This document shows, one piece after another, positions 25,255-34,668 of a stretch of 64,000 nt of DNA. Source of the stretch: Nodosilinea sp. FACHB-141 (GTDB lineage Bacteria > Cyanobacteriota > Cyanobacteriia > Phormidesmidales > Phormidesmidaceae). The position numbers were made by a program, and so were the translations under genes. The stretch lies in contig NZ_JACJPP010000022.1 in NCBI RefSeq assembly GCF_014696135.1, positions 62,001 to 126,000 on the forward strand. Reading direction: 5' to 3'. Position 1 is the stretch's first letter, and each line of letters starts with the position of its first letter. A model generated the notes under the pieces. That model ran no database searches. It was given only the letters and a program-made list of their open reading frames with translations, and was not told the origin of the DNA.

Positions 25255-28200
25255 ATGGCTGCACCCAACACCTACAAATACCAGGTCGGCGGCAGCCTTG
25301 AGAAAGATGCCCCTACCTATGTCGAACGCCAGGCCGATCGCGAGTTTGTGACGGCGCTGAAGCAGGGAGAGTTTTGCTATGTGTTTAACTCTCGGCAAAT
25401 GGGCAAATCGAGCCTGCGGGTGCACACCATGCAGACCCTGCAAAGCGAGGGCATTGCCTGCGGGGTCATCGACATTACTTCTATTGGCAGTCAAGACATT
25501 ACCCAGGAGCAGTGGTATTGGGGCATTGCCCAGCGCCTGGCCCGCAGCTTTGGCCTGCGCCAAGCCAAAGCCTGGTGGAACGACCACAGCGACCTGTTTC
25601 CGGTGCAGCGGCTGGGGGAATTTATCGAAACGGTGCTGCTGCCCCAGGTGAGTGCCCCGATCGTGGTTTTTATCGATGAAATCGACAGCATTCTGCGAAT
25701 TGACTTCAAAGACGACTTCTTTGCCCTAATTCGCGCCTGCTTTAACCAGCGGGCTGAGAACGCCGACTATCGCCGCCTCACCTTTGCCCTGCTGGGGGTC
25801 ACCACGCCTCCAGACCTGATTCAAGACAAAACTCGTACCCCTTTTAACATTGGCCAGGCCATAGACCTGAAGGGCTTTCAGCTTGATGAGGTTGGGCCGC
25901 TGACCACAGGGCTAGAGGCCCTGGCGGCAGACCCTACCGCCATTATGGCGGCTATTTTAGTCTGGACTGGTGGACAACCCCTACTCACCCAAAAGCTCTG
26001 TCGCCTGGTGGCCGAAGCTAATGCACCCATTGCCCTAGGGCAGGAAGCCGGTAAGATCGCCAGCCTGGTGCACAGCCGTATCCTGCACAATTGGGAAGCC
26101 CAGGATGAACCCGAGCACCTGCGCACCATTCGCGACCGGCTGCTGCGGAATGAGCGCAGCACTGGACGCCTGTTGGGGCTTTACCAGCAAATTTTGCGGG
26201 AGGGCAGTATCGCCGCCACGGGCGACCCGAACTATATCGAGCTGCGGCTGTCGGGCCTGGTGGTAGAAGTCCAGGGGCGGCTGTGGGTGTATAACCGCAT
26301 TTACCAGTCGGTGTTTGATCTTGGGTGGGTGCAGGAGCGGTTGGCGGGGCTGCGGCCCTATGGGGAAGCCATTGCTGCCTGGATTGCCTCGGAGGGTAGG
26401 GATGAGTCGCGGTTGCTGGGGGGGCAGGCGCTAGAGGATGCCCAGGCCTGGGCGATGGGCAAAAACCTGGGAGAGGTAGACTATCGGTTTTTGACGGAGA
26501 GCGAGAAGAAAGATAAGCGGGCAATACAGGAAGCAAACCGGATTTTGGAGGCGGCACAGCAGGAAGCCGATCTCGAACTACAGAAAGCCAGAACGACGAA
26601 TCGTCGGGCTAGGCGTTTGCTCGTTGGTGCGGCCATCTTGGCTTGTGCCACAGGAGGAGCTGCCATCTTGGCTACTAAAGAAGCTCGTATGGCCAGGGCC
26701 GATGCCACAGCGAGCGAGATTGATGCTGCACAGCAGCAACGTACGGCTAACTTTTCTGCCATAAAAGCTAGGTTCAATGTGGGGGTGGCTGATATTCGTG
26801 AGGGAGTGGCCAATCGGCAGGTTGCGATTGCACAAAAAGAGCGGCAACGGCTCAACGCCGAACGGCAGGATGCCATAGAGCAACAAGAAGCGGCAGAAGC
26901 AGGGCGACAGCAGGCTGTAGCCGACCAGCAAATTGCTCTGCAAGGAGCCGAAGCCGCCAGACAAGCCTCTGCTACCGCCCAAGAAGCCGCCGACAACGCC
27001 ATACAACTGCAACAAGAAGCCGAACTGGCCCAGGACATAGCCCGCCAAGGCGGTAGCCTGGAACGTCGGGGGGCAGTGCTGCAGAGATACCAGCCAGAAC
27101 GCTTTTTTGAAATTGAGACGCTGCTGGAAGCGCTGAACCTGGGGCAAGAGTTGAGGCAGCTAGTGCAAACAAGTTCTAGCAATAAGGCTCAACTCACGCT
27201 CAGTGAATACCCTGCTACCAGCCCATTCTTAGCTTTGCGGCAGACTGTCAACCAGGTAGTGCAGATCAACCAACTGCAGGGAAGAAACCCTAACTTCAGT
27301 GCTGATGGCCAGCGCATCGCCACTTATTCAGAATGGGACAATACTAGTTGGGTTTATTCCAAAGATGGTCAAGAACTGTTCCAGCTAAAGGGGAGTTACC
27401 CCAGCTTCAGCACCGATGGCGAGCGCATCGCCACTTATTCATCTTCATCCAACGACAATACTAGTTGGGTTTATTCCAAAGACGGCCAAGAACTCAACCA
27501 ACTACAGGGGCGTTTCCCCAGCTTTAGTACTGATAGCCAGCACATCACCACCTTTTCATCTAACGAAAATACCAGTTGGGTCTATTCCAAAGACGGCCAA
27601 GAACTGTTCCAATTGCAGGGGCACTCCCCCAGCTTCAGTGCTGATGGCCAACGCATCGCCACATATTCATACTTTGACAATATCAGTTGGCTCTATTCTC
27701 AAGACGGCCAAGAACTGTTCCAACGGCAAGGGAGTTTCTCCAACTTCAGTGCTGATGGCCAGCGCATCGCCACTTATTCAGAAGGGGACAATGCCAGTTG
27801 GATTTATTCTAAAGATGGCCAAGAACTGTTTCAGCTACAGGGGGGTTATCCCAGCTTCAGTGCCGATGGCGACCGCATCGCCACTTATTCATTTAATGAC
27901 AATACTAGTTGGGTTTATTCTGGAGACGGCGAAGAGCTGTTCCAACTGCAGGGGCATTCCCCCAGCTTCAGTGCTGATGGCGAGCGCATCGCCACTTATT
28001 CATCCAACGACAATGCTAGTTGGGTTTATTCTCGAGACGGTGAAGAGCTATTCCAACCGCAGGGGATTTTCCCCAGCTTCAGTACCGATGGCCAGCGTAT
28101 CCTCACCTTTTCAGAAAGCGCCAATGCTAGTTGGCTCTATTCTCGAGACGGTCAAGAACTCAACCAACTGCAAGGAAATTACCCCAGCTTCAGTGACGAT

Positions 28201-29595
28201 GGCCAGCGCATCGTCACCTATTCATATATCGACAATATCATTTGGGTTTATTCCAAAGATGGCCAAGAACTGTTCCAACTGCAGGGGCGTTTCCCTATCT
28301 TCAGTGCCGACGGCCAGCGCATTGCCAATGATTCAGGCAACAACAATGCCAGTTCGGTTGCTTCCCGAGATTGGCAGGAACTGTTCCAACTGCAGGGACA
28401 TTCCCCCAGCTTCAGTGCCGATGGTCAGCGTATCACCACCTATTTACCCAGCGCCAATACCAGTTGGGTTTATTCCAGAGATGGCCAGGAACTTTCCCAG
28501 CTCCAGGGGCGTTCCCCTAGCTTCAGTGCTGATAGCCAGCGCATTGCTACCTATTCAGAAAGGGACGATGCCAGTTGGGTCTATTCCCGAGACGGTCAAG
28601 AATTATTCCAACTGCAAGGGCGTTTACCTAGCTTCAGTACCGACGGCCAGCGCATTGCCACCTCTTCAGAAAGGGACGATGCCAGTTGGGTCTATTCCCG
28701 AGACGGTCAAGAACTCAACCAGCTAGAAGGAAACTACCCCAGCTTCAGTGCCGATAGCCAGCGCATTGCCACTAATTCACTTACCTTTGATGTTAGTTGG
28801 ATCTATTCCCGAGACGGCCAAGAACTGTTTCAACTGCAGGGAAGTTACCCCACCTTCAGTGCCGATGGCCAACGCGTTGCCACCTCTTTTTACGACGAAA
28901 ATGCTAGTTGGATCTATTCCCGAGACGGCCAAGAACTGTTTCAACTGCAGGGAACTTACCCCAGCTTCAGCGCCGATGGCCAGCATATCCTTACCTATTC
29001 ATCCATCGAAAATGCCAGCTGGGTCTATTCCCGAGACGGCCAAGAACTGTTTCAACTGCAGGGAAGTTATCCCAGTTTCAGTGCCGATGGTCAACGCATC
29101 CTCACTTATTCATTCATCGAAAATGCCAGCTGGGTCTATTCCCGAGACGGTCAAGAACTCAACCAACTGCAGGGGAGTTTCCCCAGCTTCAGTGCCGATG
29201 GTCAACGCATCCTCACCTCTTCATCCGTCGACGATGCCAGCTGGGTCTATTTCCGAGACGGACGAGAACTCAACCAACTGCAAGGGAGTTCCCCTAGCTT
29301 CAGTACTGATGGACAACGCATCCTCACCTCTTCACAGCAAGAGCGCCTTACTCGCATTTACAATCGCGATGGCAACCTCATAGCTGAATACCCCGGCTAC
29401 GGTGCCAGTTTCATCCTTAACCGACAATATTTAATTCTCACCTCCGCAAGAGGCAGTTGGTTAGAGGCTTGGCCCATCGACAACGGCCTTGACGATTTGC
29501 TTGCCCAAGGTTGTCACTGGCTGCGCCATTACTTCGTTAGCTACCCCAATCAGAAACCTGAAATTTGCACTGTCCTATGGAACGAGTCTCAGTAG
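25255..29595 (+). CDS. AAA-like ATPase with membrane segment and 19 propeller-like repeats
   Basis: A 1446-residue protein. Residues 1-330 form an AAA-like (AAA_35) ATPase related to that of the preceding gene: Walker [11 protein letters not shown] at 44-53, Walker [13 protein letters not shown] with D141-E142, then a helical lid. Residues 370-445 carry a charged helix. A membrane segment follows at about 449-475 ([20 protein letters not shown]). Residues 475-620 are an alanine- and glutamine-rich coiled coil. From residue 673 there are 19 tandem 37-residue repeats (consensus [20 protein letters not shown], then [15 protein letters not shown]) and a divergent closing unit. They look like WD40 blades that lost about five residues. 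ATG 25255 follows the TIR gene by 54 bases. The repeats would be a large ligand-sensing surface; the ligand is unknown. Confidence 0.87.
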   Translation: MAAPNTYKYQVGGSLEKDAPTYVERQADREFVTALKQGEFCYVFNSRQMGKSSLRVHTMQTLQSEGIACGVIDITSIGSQDITQEQWYWGIAQRLARSFGLRQAKAWWNDHSDLFPVQRLGEFIETVLLPQVSAPIVVFIDEIDSILRIDFKDDFFALIRACFNQRAENADYRRLTFALLGVTTPPDLIQDKTRTPFNIGQAIDLKGFQLDEVGPLTTGLEALAADPTAIMAAILVWTGGQPLLTQKLCRLVAEANAPIALGQEAGKIASLVHSRILHNWEAQDEPEHLRTIRDRLLRNERSTGRLLGLYQQILREGSIAATGDPNYIELRLSGLVVEVQGRLWVYNRIYQSVFDLGWVQERLAGLRPYGEAIAAWIASEGRDESRLLGGQALEDAQAWAMGKNLGEVDYRFLTESEKKDKRAIQEANRILEAAQQEADLELQKARTTNRRARRLLVGAAILACATGGAAILATKEARMARADATASEIDAAQQQRTANFSAIKARFNVGVADIREGVANRQVAIAQKERQRLNAERQDAIEQQEAAEAGRQQAVADQQIALQGAEAARQASATAQEAADNAIQLQQEAELAQDIARQGGSLERRGAVLQRYQPERFFEIETLLEALNLGQELRQLVQTSSSNKAQLTLSEYPATSPFLALRQTVNQVVQINQLQGRNPNFSADGQRIATYSEWDNTSWVYSKDGQELFQLKGSYPSFSTDGERIATYSSSSNDNTSWVYSKDGQELNQLQGRFPSFSTDSQHITTFSSNENTSWVYSKDGQELFQLQGHSPSFSADGQRIATYSYFDNISWLYSQDGQELFQRQGSFSNFSADGQRIATYSEGDNASWIYSKDGQELFQLQGGYPSFSADGDRIATYSFNDNTSWVYSGDGEELFQLQGHSPSFSADGERIATYSSNDNASWVYSRDGEELFQPQGIFPSFSTDGQRILTFSESANASWLYSRDGQELNQLQGNYPSFSDDGQRIVTYSYIDNIIWVYSKDGQELFQLQGRFPIFSADGQRIANDSGNNNASSVASRDWQELFQLQGHSPSFSADGQRITTYLPSANTSWVYSRDGQELSQLQGRSPSFSADSQRIATYSERDDASWVYSRDGQELFQLQGRLPSFSTDGQRIATSSERDDASWVYSRDGQELNQLEGNYPSFSADSQRIATNSLTFDVSWIYSRDGQELFQLQGSYPTFSADGQRVATSFYDENASWIYSRDGQELFQLQGTYPSFSADGQHILTYSSIENASWVYSRDGQELFQLQGSYPSFSADGQRILTYSFIENASWVYSRDGQELNQLQGSFPSFSADGQRILTSSSVDDASWVYFRDGRELNQLQGSSPSFSTDGQRILTSSQQERLTRIYNRDGNLIAEYPGYGASFILNRQYLILTSARGSWLEAWPIDNGLDDLLAQGCHWLRHYFVSYPNQKPEICTVLWNESQ
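27271..29385 (+). repeat. Nineteen tandem 111-bp repeats encoding shortened WD40-like blades
   Basis: Units begin with codon CAA at 27271 and recur every 111 bases; the second copy is six bases longer. Copies near the 3' end are the most alike (for example units starting near 28830, 28941 and 29052 share long identical runs), pointing to recent expansion or gene conversion there. Each codes for G[12 protein letters not shown], then a variable loop and [10 protein letters not shown]. Because the period is a multiple of three, long empty frames appear in the other plus-strand reading frames. Confidence 0.93.
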
Positions 29596-30127
29596 TCAGC
29601 TTTTTAGCAGTGCTGTTCTTCAAAAGTAAGAACACCGCTATAACCAATGCCTAAGCATTACCAACTAACGCTTAAGTAATGCCTATGGTTGACCAGATAT
29701 TTGGGCCGATCGCCAGCCCCACCTCACCTCACCTCCGCACTAACCACAGGCTTCAAGCCCCAACAATTAGCATTGCTTAAGCATTAGTTACTAACGCATA
29801 AGCAATAGCCCACATTGCCTACCCAGTTAGACTAAACGCCTTGGCATTATCGACTATGGCTTGCATCTCAGCTCTAAATCTCCGTAGCTACACAGAGCCA
29901 GCGCAAAAAATAGAGACATTAGCAGTTACGAATGGCTACTCAAGCGATCGCCCATTTCTGCCGCCTAAATTGGGTAAATAACTGAGCCGCGCAACTCCAG
30001 GGATGCATCTTGGAAACGGTAAGCCATGACGCTTTTGTGAGCAACCATAAAAGCCCTTTTATACTGCTAAATCCATTACCCGTGACTGCAAACTCAGTCT
30101 TACCGTTTCAACTTTGGAGATACCCAA
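29596..30127. other. Intergenic region after the propeller gene
   Basis: About 530 bases with no convincing gene. A weak hairpin (TGTTCTT and AAGAACA arms) lies just after the stop at about 29616-29636 but lacks a T run. Two related hairpin-forming repeats are described separately. The base composition is more AT-rich than in neighbouring genes. Confidence 0.5.
29646..29810. repeat. Pair of hairpin-forming repeats in opposite orientation
   Basis: Two segments, 29646-29683 and 29770-29810, match in inverted orientation at about 29 of 37 positions. Each is itself a near palindrome; in the right copy ATTGCTTA and TAAGCAAT close a stem of about 16 pairs with a three-base loop. They may be small dispersed REP-like elements, or the pair could fold into one long structure in the RNA. 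Relation to similar repeats elsewhere in the genome cannot be tested here. Confidence 0.6.
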
Positions 30128-30493
30128 ATGCCTAGACAAAAGAGAAGTTCCCCAGCGCTCGAAAAAGCCCTGCGCCGCATCGCCGGGATGCAGTCTGTCA
30201 CTAGAACGATCGATTTTGGTAACGGCTACACCATGGACGCCTATGACGAGCACATTCTGGCCATGCAAGAAAAGCTCATGGCCTATAACCGCATGCTGTC
30301 GATGGTAGATGGTGCCTACAACGACATGCTCATGGCCGAGCGCAAGCTCATGGATTTTTCCGACCACATGCTCTCTGGCTTTGGCGTTCGCTACGGCAAA
30401 GACAGCTCTGAGTATGAAATGGCCGGAGGCTGCCGCAAATCTGACCGCCAAAAGCGCACTCGCCGCACCGCCAATACTATGAATGTTGCTTAA
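30128..30493 (+). CDS. Conserved hypothetical protein (cyanobacterial)
   Basis: A 121-residue basic, methionine-rich protein. The N-terminal part has RQKRSSPALEKALRRIAGMQ, the middle is a long amphipathic helix rich in Met and Leu (AMQEKLMAYNRMLSMVDGAY then MLMAERKLMDF), and the C terminus is GVRYGKDSSEYEMAGGCRKS followed by basic residues. Proteins with the same RYGKDSSEYEMAGG ending recur in cyanobacteria, to my recollection, without known function. The basic tail could contact nucleic acid (inference). ATG 30128 follows TGGAGAT. It stands alone between the propeller gene and a minus-strand membrane gene. Confidence 0.65.
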   Translation: MPRQKRSSPALEKALRRIAGMQSVTRTIDFGNGYTMDAYDEHILAMQEKLMAYNRMLSMVDGAYNDMLMAERKLMDFSDHMLSGFGVRYGKDSSEYEMAGGCRKSDRQKRTRRTANTMNVA

Positions 30494-30622
30494 CCCTAAG
30501 AGGGCGTTTAAAAGCGATCTGCTGTAGCTTTTGGTCCCCTGCTGATCCCCCTGATTCCTATTTAAAGGGAGTAGGGGGATCTTCATTTTCGCTACAAGAA
30601 ACAAGACTTTTCAAATATCCTT

Positions 30623-31246
30623 TCAAGACCGCCTGGGCGATCGAGGCTGACGCCGCAGCATCACGCCTGAGACGATTCCTGCAATGCTGCCAAACAGCAT
30701 TGCGCCGAATGAACCAGCACCCAGGCCAAACGTGATACCAAAGAGCCAGCCAATAGCAGGAACCCCATGGGCGGCTCCCAGCCCAGTGATGAAGTTGCCG
30801 TACACATACCCACCAACGGCTCCCCCGATCGCAGCACTAGCCATGACCCCCAGCACACCAAGCAGCAAGCTCAATACCAGCCCCTGCTTGACGCGGGGTG
30901 AAGCTTGGGCAGCGTCGAGATTCTGTCTCATCCATCTAGTCAGTACCAATGACAGGTCTGAACCCCGCGTAGAGGTCATTGCAGGCCCATGGATGCTCCC
31001 CAAAATCAGGCTATTCATGATTCCGGCATAAAAGAGAACAGCAACTGCAACACTCCACGTAGCCCAGTGCTGTGACGAGCCGCAACCCGCAATGCCTATG
31101 CCACAGGCTTCTGTTACGTGAGAGGCCCCGTTTCTCAAGGCGGCGATCGTGCCACCAAACATCACACTCGTTGCTCCAGAAGTCACCGACAGCAGGATGT
31201 GAAACAAAGCAGTCTGCCAAGCTGGCGGGGTCTCGTGTTGCATCAT
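30623..31246 (-). CDS. Multi-pass membrane protein of unknown function
   Basis: A 207-residue protein with four or more hydrophobic segments: ALFHILLSVTSGATSVMFGG, WATWSVAVAVLFYAGIMNSL, GLVLSLLLGVLGVMASAAIG and a long glycine-rich C-terminal pair (FGITFGLGAGSFGAMLFGSI). The glycine-rich helices suggest tight packing, as in GlsB/YeaQ-like or channel-like proteins, but I recognise no named family. Two cysteines lie in the outer loop ACGIGIAGCGSS. ATG 31246 is chosen because GAGG lies about nine bases upstream; the frame stays open to 31309. No operon partner is visible. Confidence 0.65.
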   Translation of the reverse strand: MMQHETPPAWQTALFHILLSVTSGATSVMFGGTIAALRNGASHVTEACGIGIAGCGSSQHWATWSVAVAVLFYAGIMNSLILGSIHGPAMTSTRGSDLSLVLTRWMRQNLDAAQASPRVKQGLVLSLLLGVLGVMASAAIGGAVGGYVYGNFITGLGAAHGVPAIGWLFGITFGLGAGSFGAMLFGSIAGIVSGVMLRRQPRSPRRS

Positions 31247-31511
31247 GATCAAGGTCCTCAAAGCGGTTGCCTTTGCGCTGTCGAGAGGCCGTGATGGCCT
31301 CACTGGCAAAAGCCTCTGCCCTATCGTTCCTCAAACCAGGCCTTGTCGAACGCTGCCGTTAACGCTATAACCCACGCAACATCAGGCTGGTGAATCCAAT
31401 AGTCAGGTTGAGTAAGTGAGTAACCTGAGTTCGGAATGAGCCCGGCATCGCAACCGCTGTGTACCTTCGCTTGGCTGGCGTTGTGGCCCGCCCTGCGGGA
31501 AGCAAGCTACA

Positions 31512-31595
31512 CCCTAAACCCCTCTCCCTGAGGGAGAGGGACTTTGAGCGCTTCCGGCTCCCCTCTCCTCGTGGGAGAGGGGCTGGGGGAGAGGG
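31512..31595 (-). repeat. Dispersed palindromic repeat, copy 1
   Basis: An 84-base element made of CCCTCTCCC/GGGAGAGGG palindromes joined by CTTCCGGCTC. The same element occurs at 37552-37646 in the opposite orientation, with the parts in the same order. Elements of this type (CCCTCTCCC and GGGAGAGGG hairpins) are widely dispersed in bacterial genomes. It lies in the otherwise empty 410 bases between the membrane protein gene and the dihydroorotase-like gene. It could also act as a transcription stop for the gene that ends at 31657. Confidence 0.8.
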
Positions 31596-31656
31596 CTGCC
31601 GGGGAACATCGCTAACTATGCCTAACCCGAACTGAGGTTGAGTAGGCCATCGGCAA

Positions 31657-32955
31657 CTAACGCGGCGGCACCCAAGTCCGCAGGACGCGACATGGGATCG
31701 CTTTCCCTAGCCAGGGGGTATTGGCTGAGAGAGAGCAAAGGGTTGAAGGCGTGACCGTCCAGGTCGCGCCAGGGTCAAACAAGATCATTTCCGCAGGCTG
31801 CTGGGGCTGGATAGTCGGCGGGGTTTGGCCCCAGCACGCTGCCGGGTTTGTGCTTAGTGCTTGAACCAGTTGCAGGGGCGACCAGTCGCCCTGGGTGACA
31901 AATCTATCCCACAAAATCCCCAGCGCTAGCTCCAGGCCGATCGCACCGGGGGGCGCAGAGGGAAAACCCACGGTTTTGTCTTCGTAGGTGTGGGGGGTAT
32001 GGTCGATCGCGATCGCATCCACCACCCCCGCCTTCACTCCCTCAATTAGCGCTGCCTGGTCTTCAGGATTTCCCAACGGTGGCGATAATCGCAGGTTGGG
32101 GTCGTAGCTGTGCAGATCCTTGGCACTCCACAGCAGGTGCATCCAGGTGGTGCTGGCGGTGACGGGCAGCCCGCGCTCTTTGGCCTGACGCACTAGTTCG
32201 ACCCCGCGCCCGGTCGAAATTCGCATTAGGTGCACAGGGGTGCCAACCTCGGCCACACATTCCAGCAGTGCCGCCAATGCAGCAGTTTCAGAGCTGGCCG
32301 GGTCGCCCACCAGGCCGTAGATCAGCGAAAACGGCCCTTCGCGGGCAACGCCGCTGTCTCGCAGGGTGCGATCGCAGCTCCACAGCGCCACCGGCTTCCC
32401 CAAGGGTCGCAGGTACTGCAACAACCGCTGCACCAGGAGTGAATTCTGAATCGCTCGACCGTCGGCAAAACCTGCGATCGGAGCCTCGGACAACTCCACC
32501 AGCTCCACCATCTGCTGCCCCTGGGCACCCTGGGTCAGGGCACCCCAGGGATACAGGTGAGGCAGACTAGCATTTGTACGCGCGATCGAGTCCCGCCGGG
32601 CCAGCAGCTTCTCCACCATTGCTGGGTGATCGATCGCAGGCTCCGTATTTGGCAAAATGCCCAACCGGGTGAAGCCGCCTGCCTGACCCGCCGCCAGCAG
32701 CGACTCCAAGGTTTCCCTCGGCTCGTGGCCCGGTTCCCCCGAGTGGCTGTAGAGATCGACTAGCCCCGGCAAGAGAATTTTTCCCTGGCCGTCGAGCATC
32801 TCGGCCCTGGCGGGAATGACGGTGATTGACGGGGCGATCTCTGTCACCACGCCATCCTGTACGAGCACATCGGCGACCTGATCCCTCTGGGTCACCGCAT
32901 CCAACACTCGCACCTGCTGAATCAGCTGCGCTCCAGTTCCCGGCACCGCCGTCAC
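31657..32955 (-). CDS. Dihydroorotase-like protein with lost metal ligands
   Basis: A 432-residue amidohydrolase-fold protein closest to class I dihydroorotase (pyrimidine synthesis, carbamoyl-aspartate to dihydroorotate). The metal motif is altered: where active enzymes have D-x-H-x-H-x-R-x-P-G, here D67-L-Y69-S-H71-S-G73-E-P-G replaces one zinc histidine by Tyr and the substrate arginine by Gly. The later CHVST-type motif reads MRIST, losing another histidine, while IDHTPHTYEDK keeps the final aspartate. It may be a non-catalytic partner of an aspartate transcarbamoylase (as PyrC' is in some bacteria) or have another role. It starts with GTG at 32955; this GTGA overlaps the stop of the upstream phosphatase gene by four bases, so the two are translationally coupled. 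Confidence 0.82.
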   Translation of the reverse strand: MTAVPGTGAQLIQQVRVLDAVTQRDQVADVLVQDGVVTEIAPSITVIPARAEMLDGQGKILLPGLVDLYSHSGEPGHEPRETLESLLAAGQAGGFTRLGILPNTEPAIDHPAMVEKLLARRDSIARTNASLPHLYPWGALTQGAQGQQMVELVELSEAPIAGFADGRAIQNSLLVQRLLQYLRPLGKPVALWSCDRTLRDSGVAREGPFSLIYGLVGDPASSETAALAALLECVAEVGTPVHLMRISTGRGVELVRQAKERGLPVTASTTWMHLLWSAKDLHSYDPNLRLSPPLGNPEDQAALIEGVKAGVVDAIAIDHTPHTYEDKTVGFPSAPPGAIGLELALGILWDRFVTQGDWSPLQLVQALSTNPAACWGQTPPTIQPQQPAEMILFDPGATWTVTPSTLCSLSANTPWLGKAIPCRVLRTWVPPR

Positions 32956-34310
32956 AGGGCCCCCGCGGCGGTCTTATCGAGCACGCTGCCCGACAGGTGA
33001 ATGGTAATGTTAGCCGCGGTCAGCACCGGGGCGCTATCGATGCCGTCAGGGTAGTCGATCACGCTGACTGCGCCATTGCCCTGCTTAAACCGCCAGAAAA
33101 ACTCTGGCCCCATGCCCAGCACGTGGCAGAGCAGCGCCTTGTTGACCGCATCATGAGCGACAACGAGAATGGTTTGCACCTCGTCGCCACCGCTGTGGGC
33201 CGCGACGATTTCCTTCCAGGCGGCGATCGATCGCATCCACACCTCCTCCAGGTTCTCGCCCCCCGGCATTTGCACAGTTTCGGGAGCGCTTTGCCACTGC
33301 TCCAGCAGCCCCGGATAGCTGCTCTCGATCTCAGATTCGTAGAGCCCTTCCCATTCGCCGTGGCTAATCTCTCGCAGCTCGTTGACCGAGTGCAGCGTCA
33401 GCCCCAGGTGGTGCTGCAAAATGATTTCCGCCGTTTCTTTGGGCCGCGCCATAAAGCTGGTGTAGGCCGCATCGATCGCCACGGGTTTGAGAAACTCTGC
33501 CGCCTTAGCGCCCTGGGCGCGACCGTTGTCGTTAAGGGGCACGTCGATCTGACCCTGAAAGCGGCCTTGGCGGTTCCACTCGGTTTCGCCGTGGCGCACC
33601 AGCAGCATGCGGGGGCCTTTGTGACCACGTCGCATCTCGGGCAGCGGTGCCCCCATATGGCTGGTCAGGTTCATGGCCTCAACCTGTACCGGGCTGCCCC
33701 AGCCCCCCTCAAAGTTCAGCACGCTAATGCTGCAATTGGCCTGGTGCAGGTTGTTGAAATATTCTTGCCCTAGTCCAATGGCGGTGCTAATCAGCGCTCG
33801 GTTGATGGCGCTGTGGGCGACCACGAGCAGGGTTTTGCCCTGGTGCTCGGCCAGCAAGCCCTGCCAAAACCGCGCCGCCTGCTGATACAGCTCGCGAATG
33901 GGGTAAAAATCAACCGTTGTGCCGTCTGCTTGGGGCACCGCCATCACCAGGTTAGCTGGGTCGGTGCGCCACTGGTGAAAGGTCTCGGGGTGCTGGGCTT
34001 CGGCCTCGCTAAAGGCAACGCCCTCCCACAGCGGCAGGCAAATTTCTTTGAGGTCGTCGGTAAAGGTGGGGGTTAAGCCCGCGATCTGTGTCCGCAGCTC
34101 AGCGGCGATAATCTCAGCGGTTTTGCGCGCGCGTTTGAGAGGGCTGGCCCATACCCCATCAAAGGGAATGCCCACTAACGCCTGACCCACCTGGAGCGCC
34201 TGAGCCTCGCCCTCGGGGGTCAGCTCTGACTCGTCGCAGTGGCCTTGAATGAGTTTGAGCTGGTTGTAGGTGCTCTGCCCGTGACGAACGATAATAACGC
34301 GGGTTTTCAG
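32952..34310 (-). CDS. Two-domain histidine phosphatase family protein, apparent CTG start
   Basis: A 452-residue protein of the phosphoglycerate-mutase-like histidine phosphatase superfamily with two catalytic domains in tandem. The first begins VIIVRHGQSTYNQ, the second LLVRHGETEWNRQGRFQGQI; each has the nucleophile RHG and a later histidine (VVAHSAINRAL and VVAHDAVNKALL). Cyanobacterial two-domain proteins of this kind include phosphoserine and sugar-phosphate phosphatases. The first RHG lies upstream of any ATG, GTG or TTG in frame: the only suitable start between the in-frame TGA near 34325 and that motif is CTG at 34310, preceded by GAGAGGA at seven bases. A start at GTG 34190 would delete the first active site. 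The downstream dihydroorotase-like gene overlaps by four bases. Confidence 0.85.
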   Translation of the reverse strand: MKTRVIIVRHGQSTYNQLKLIQGHCDESELTPEGEAQALQVGQALVGIPFDGVWASPLKRARKTAEIIAAELRTQIAGLTPTFTDDLKEICLPLWEGVAFSEAEAQHPETFHQWRTDPANLVMAVPQADGTTVDFYPIRELYQQAARFWQGLLAEHQGKTLLVVAHSAINRALISTAIGLGQEYFNNLHQANCSISVLNFEGGWGSPVQVEAMNLTSHMGAPLPEMRRGHKGPRMLLVRHGETEWNRQGRFQGQIDVPLNDNGRAQGAKAAEFLKPVAIDAAYTSFMARPKETAEIILQHHLGLTLHSVNELREISHGEWEGLYESEIESSYPGLLEQWQSAPETVQMPGGENLEEVWMRSIAAWKEIVAAHSGGDEVQTILVVAHDAVNKALLCHVLGMGPEFFWRFKQGNGAVSVIDYPDGIDSAPVLTAANITIHLSGSVLDKTAAGAL

Positions 34311-34668
34311 GGGTCTGTCCTCTCAAGTTGCTCAACCAACGTCAGATTTTACCCTGTTGGGGAGCCGCACCGCAGCTTTGCAGAGTACTTGACTTAGCTC
34401 AACTGGGTTCATGGAGACGGTAACGCACCGTCAGGCGTGGTAGACATTTCGGTGTAGATGCGATCGCCCCTATGCTCAACCCCCCAAAGCTATTCGCCCA
34501 GCAGAACTGCCGAAGGTTATCAATATTCAACCATTGCAGCCAGCTAACTCCCGAAACCTCGAATTACCGCGTTTGGTAGATGTTGAATAATCGCACTCTT
34601 GCAAAACTGTTGGGCATAGATCCCAGGTTAGACCGGCCCGACAGAACCCAGCTCTGAGCGATAAATCC
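34311..34668. other. Divergent intergenic region
   Basis: About 360 bases between the minus-strand phosphatase gene and the plus-strand LLM oxidoreductase gene. No gene, tRNA or clear palindrome was found. It should hold the promoters of both transcription units. A single HIP1-like GCGATCGC occurs near 34459. Confidence 0.4.

Noticed and set aside
26018-27182. Overlapping minus-strand frames opposite the AAA/coiled-coil part of the propeller gene
   Set aside because: Composition (Cys/Ser/Arg or Pro/Ala-rich) is that of antisense reads of a coiled coil; no domain is seen.
27416-28726. A 436-codon open frame, and another at 28748-29383, overlapping the propeller gene in a second frame
   Set aside because: They arise because the 111-base repeat keeps every frame in register; their proteins show only repeat periodicity, lack their own ribosome sites and share the strand of the real gene.
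7903-29385. CRISPR array as an explanation for the regularly spaced repeats at 7903-9045 and 27271-29385
   Set aside because: The repeats are contiguous, in frame and coding, with 192- and 111-base periods and no unique spacers; no cas gene is present.
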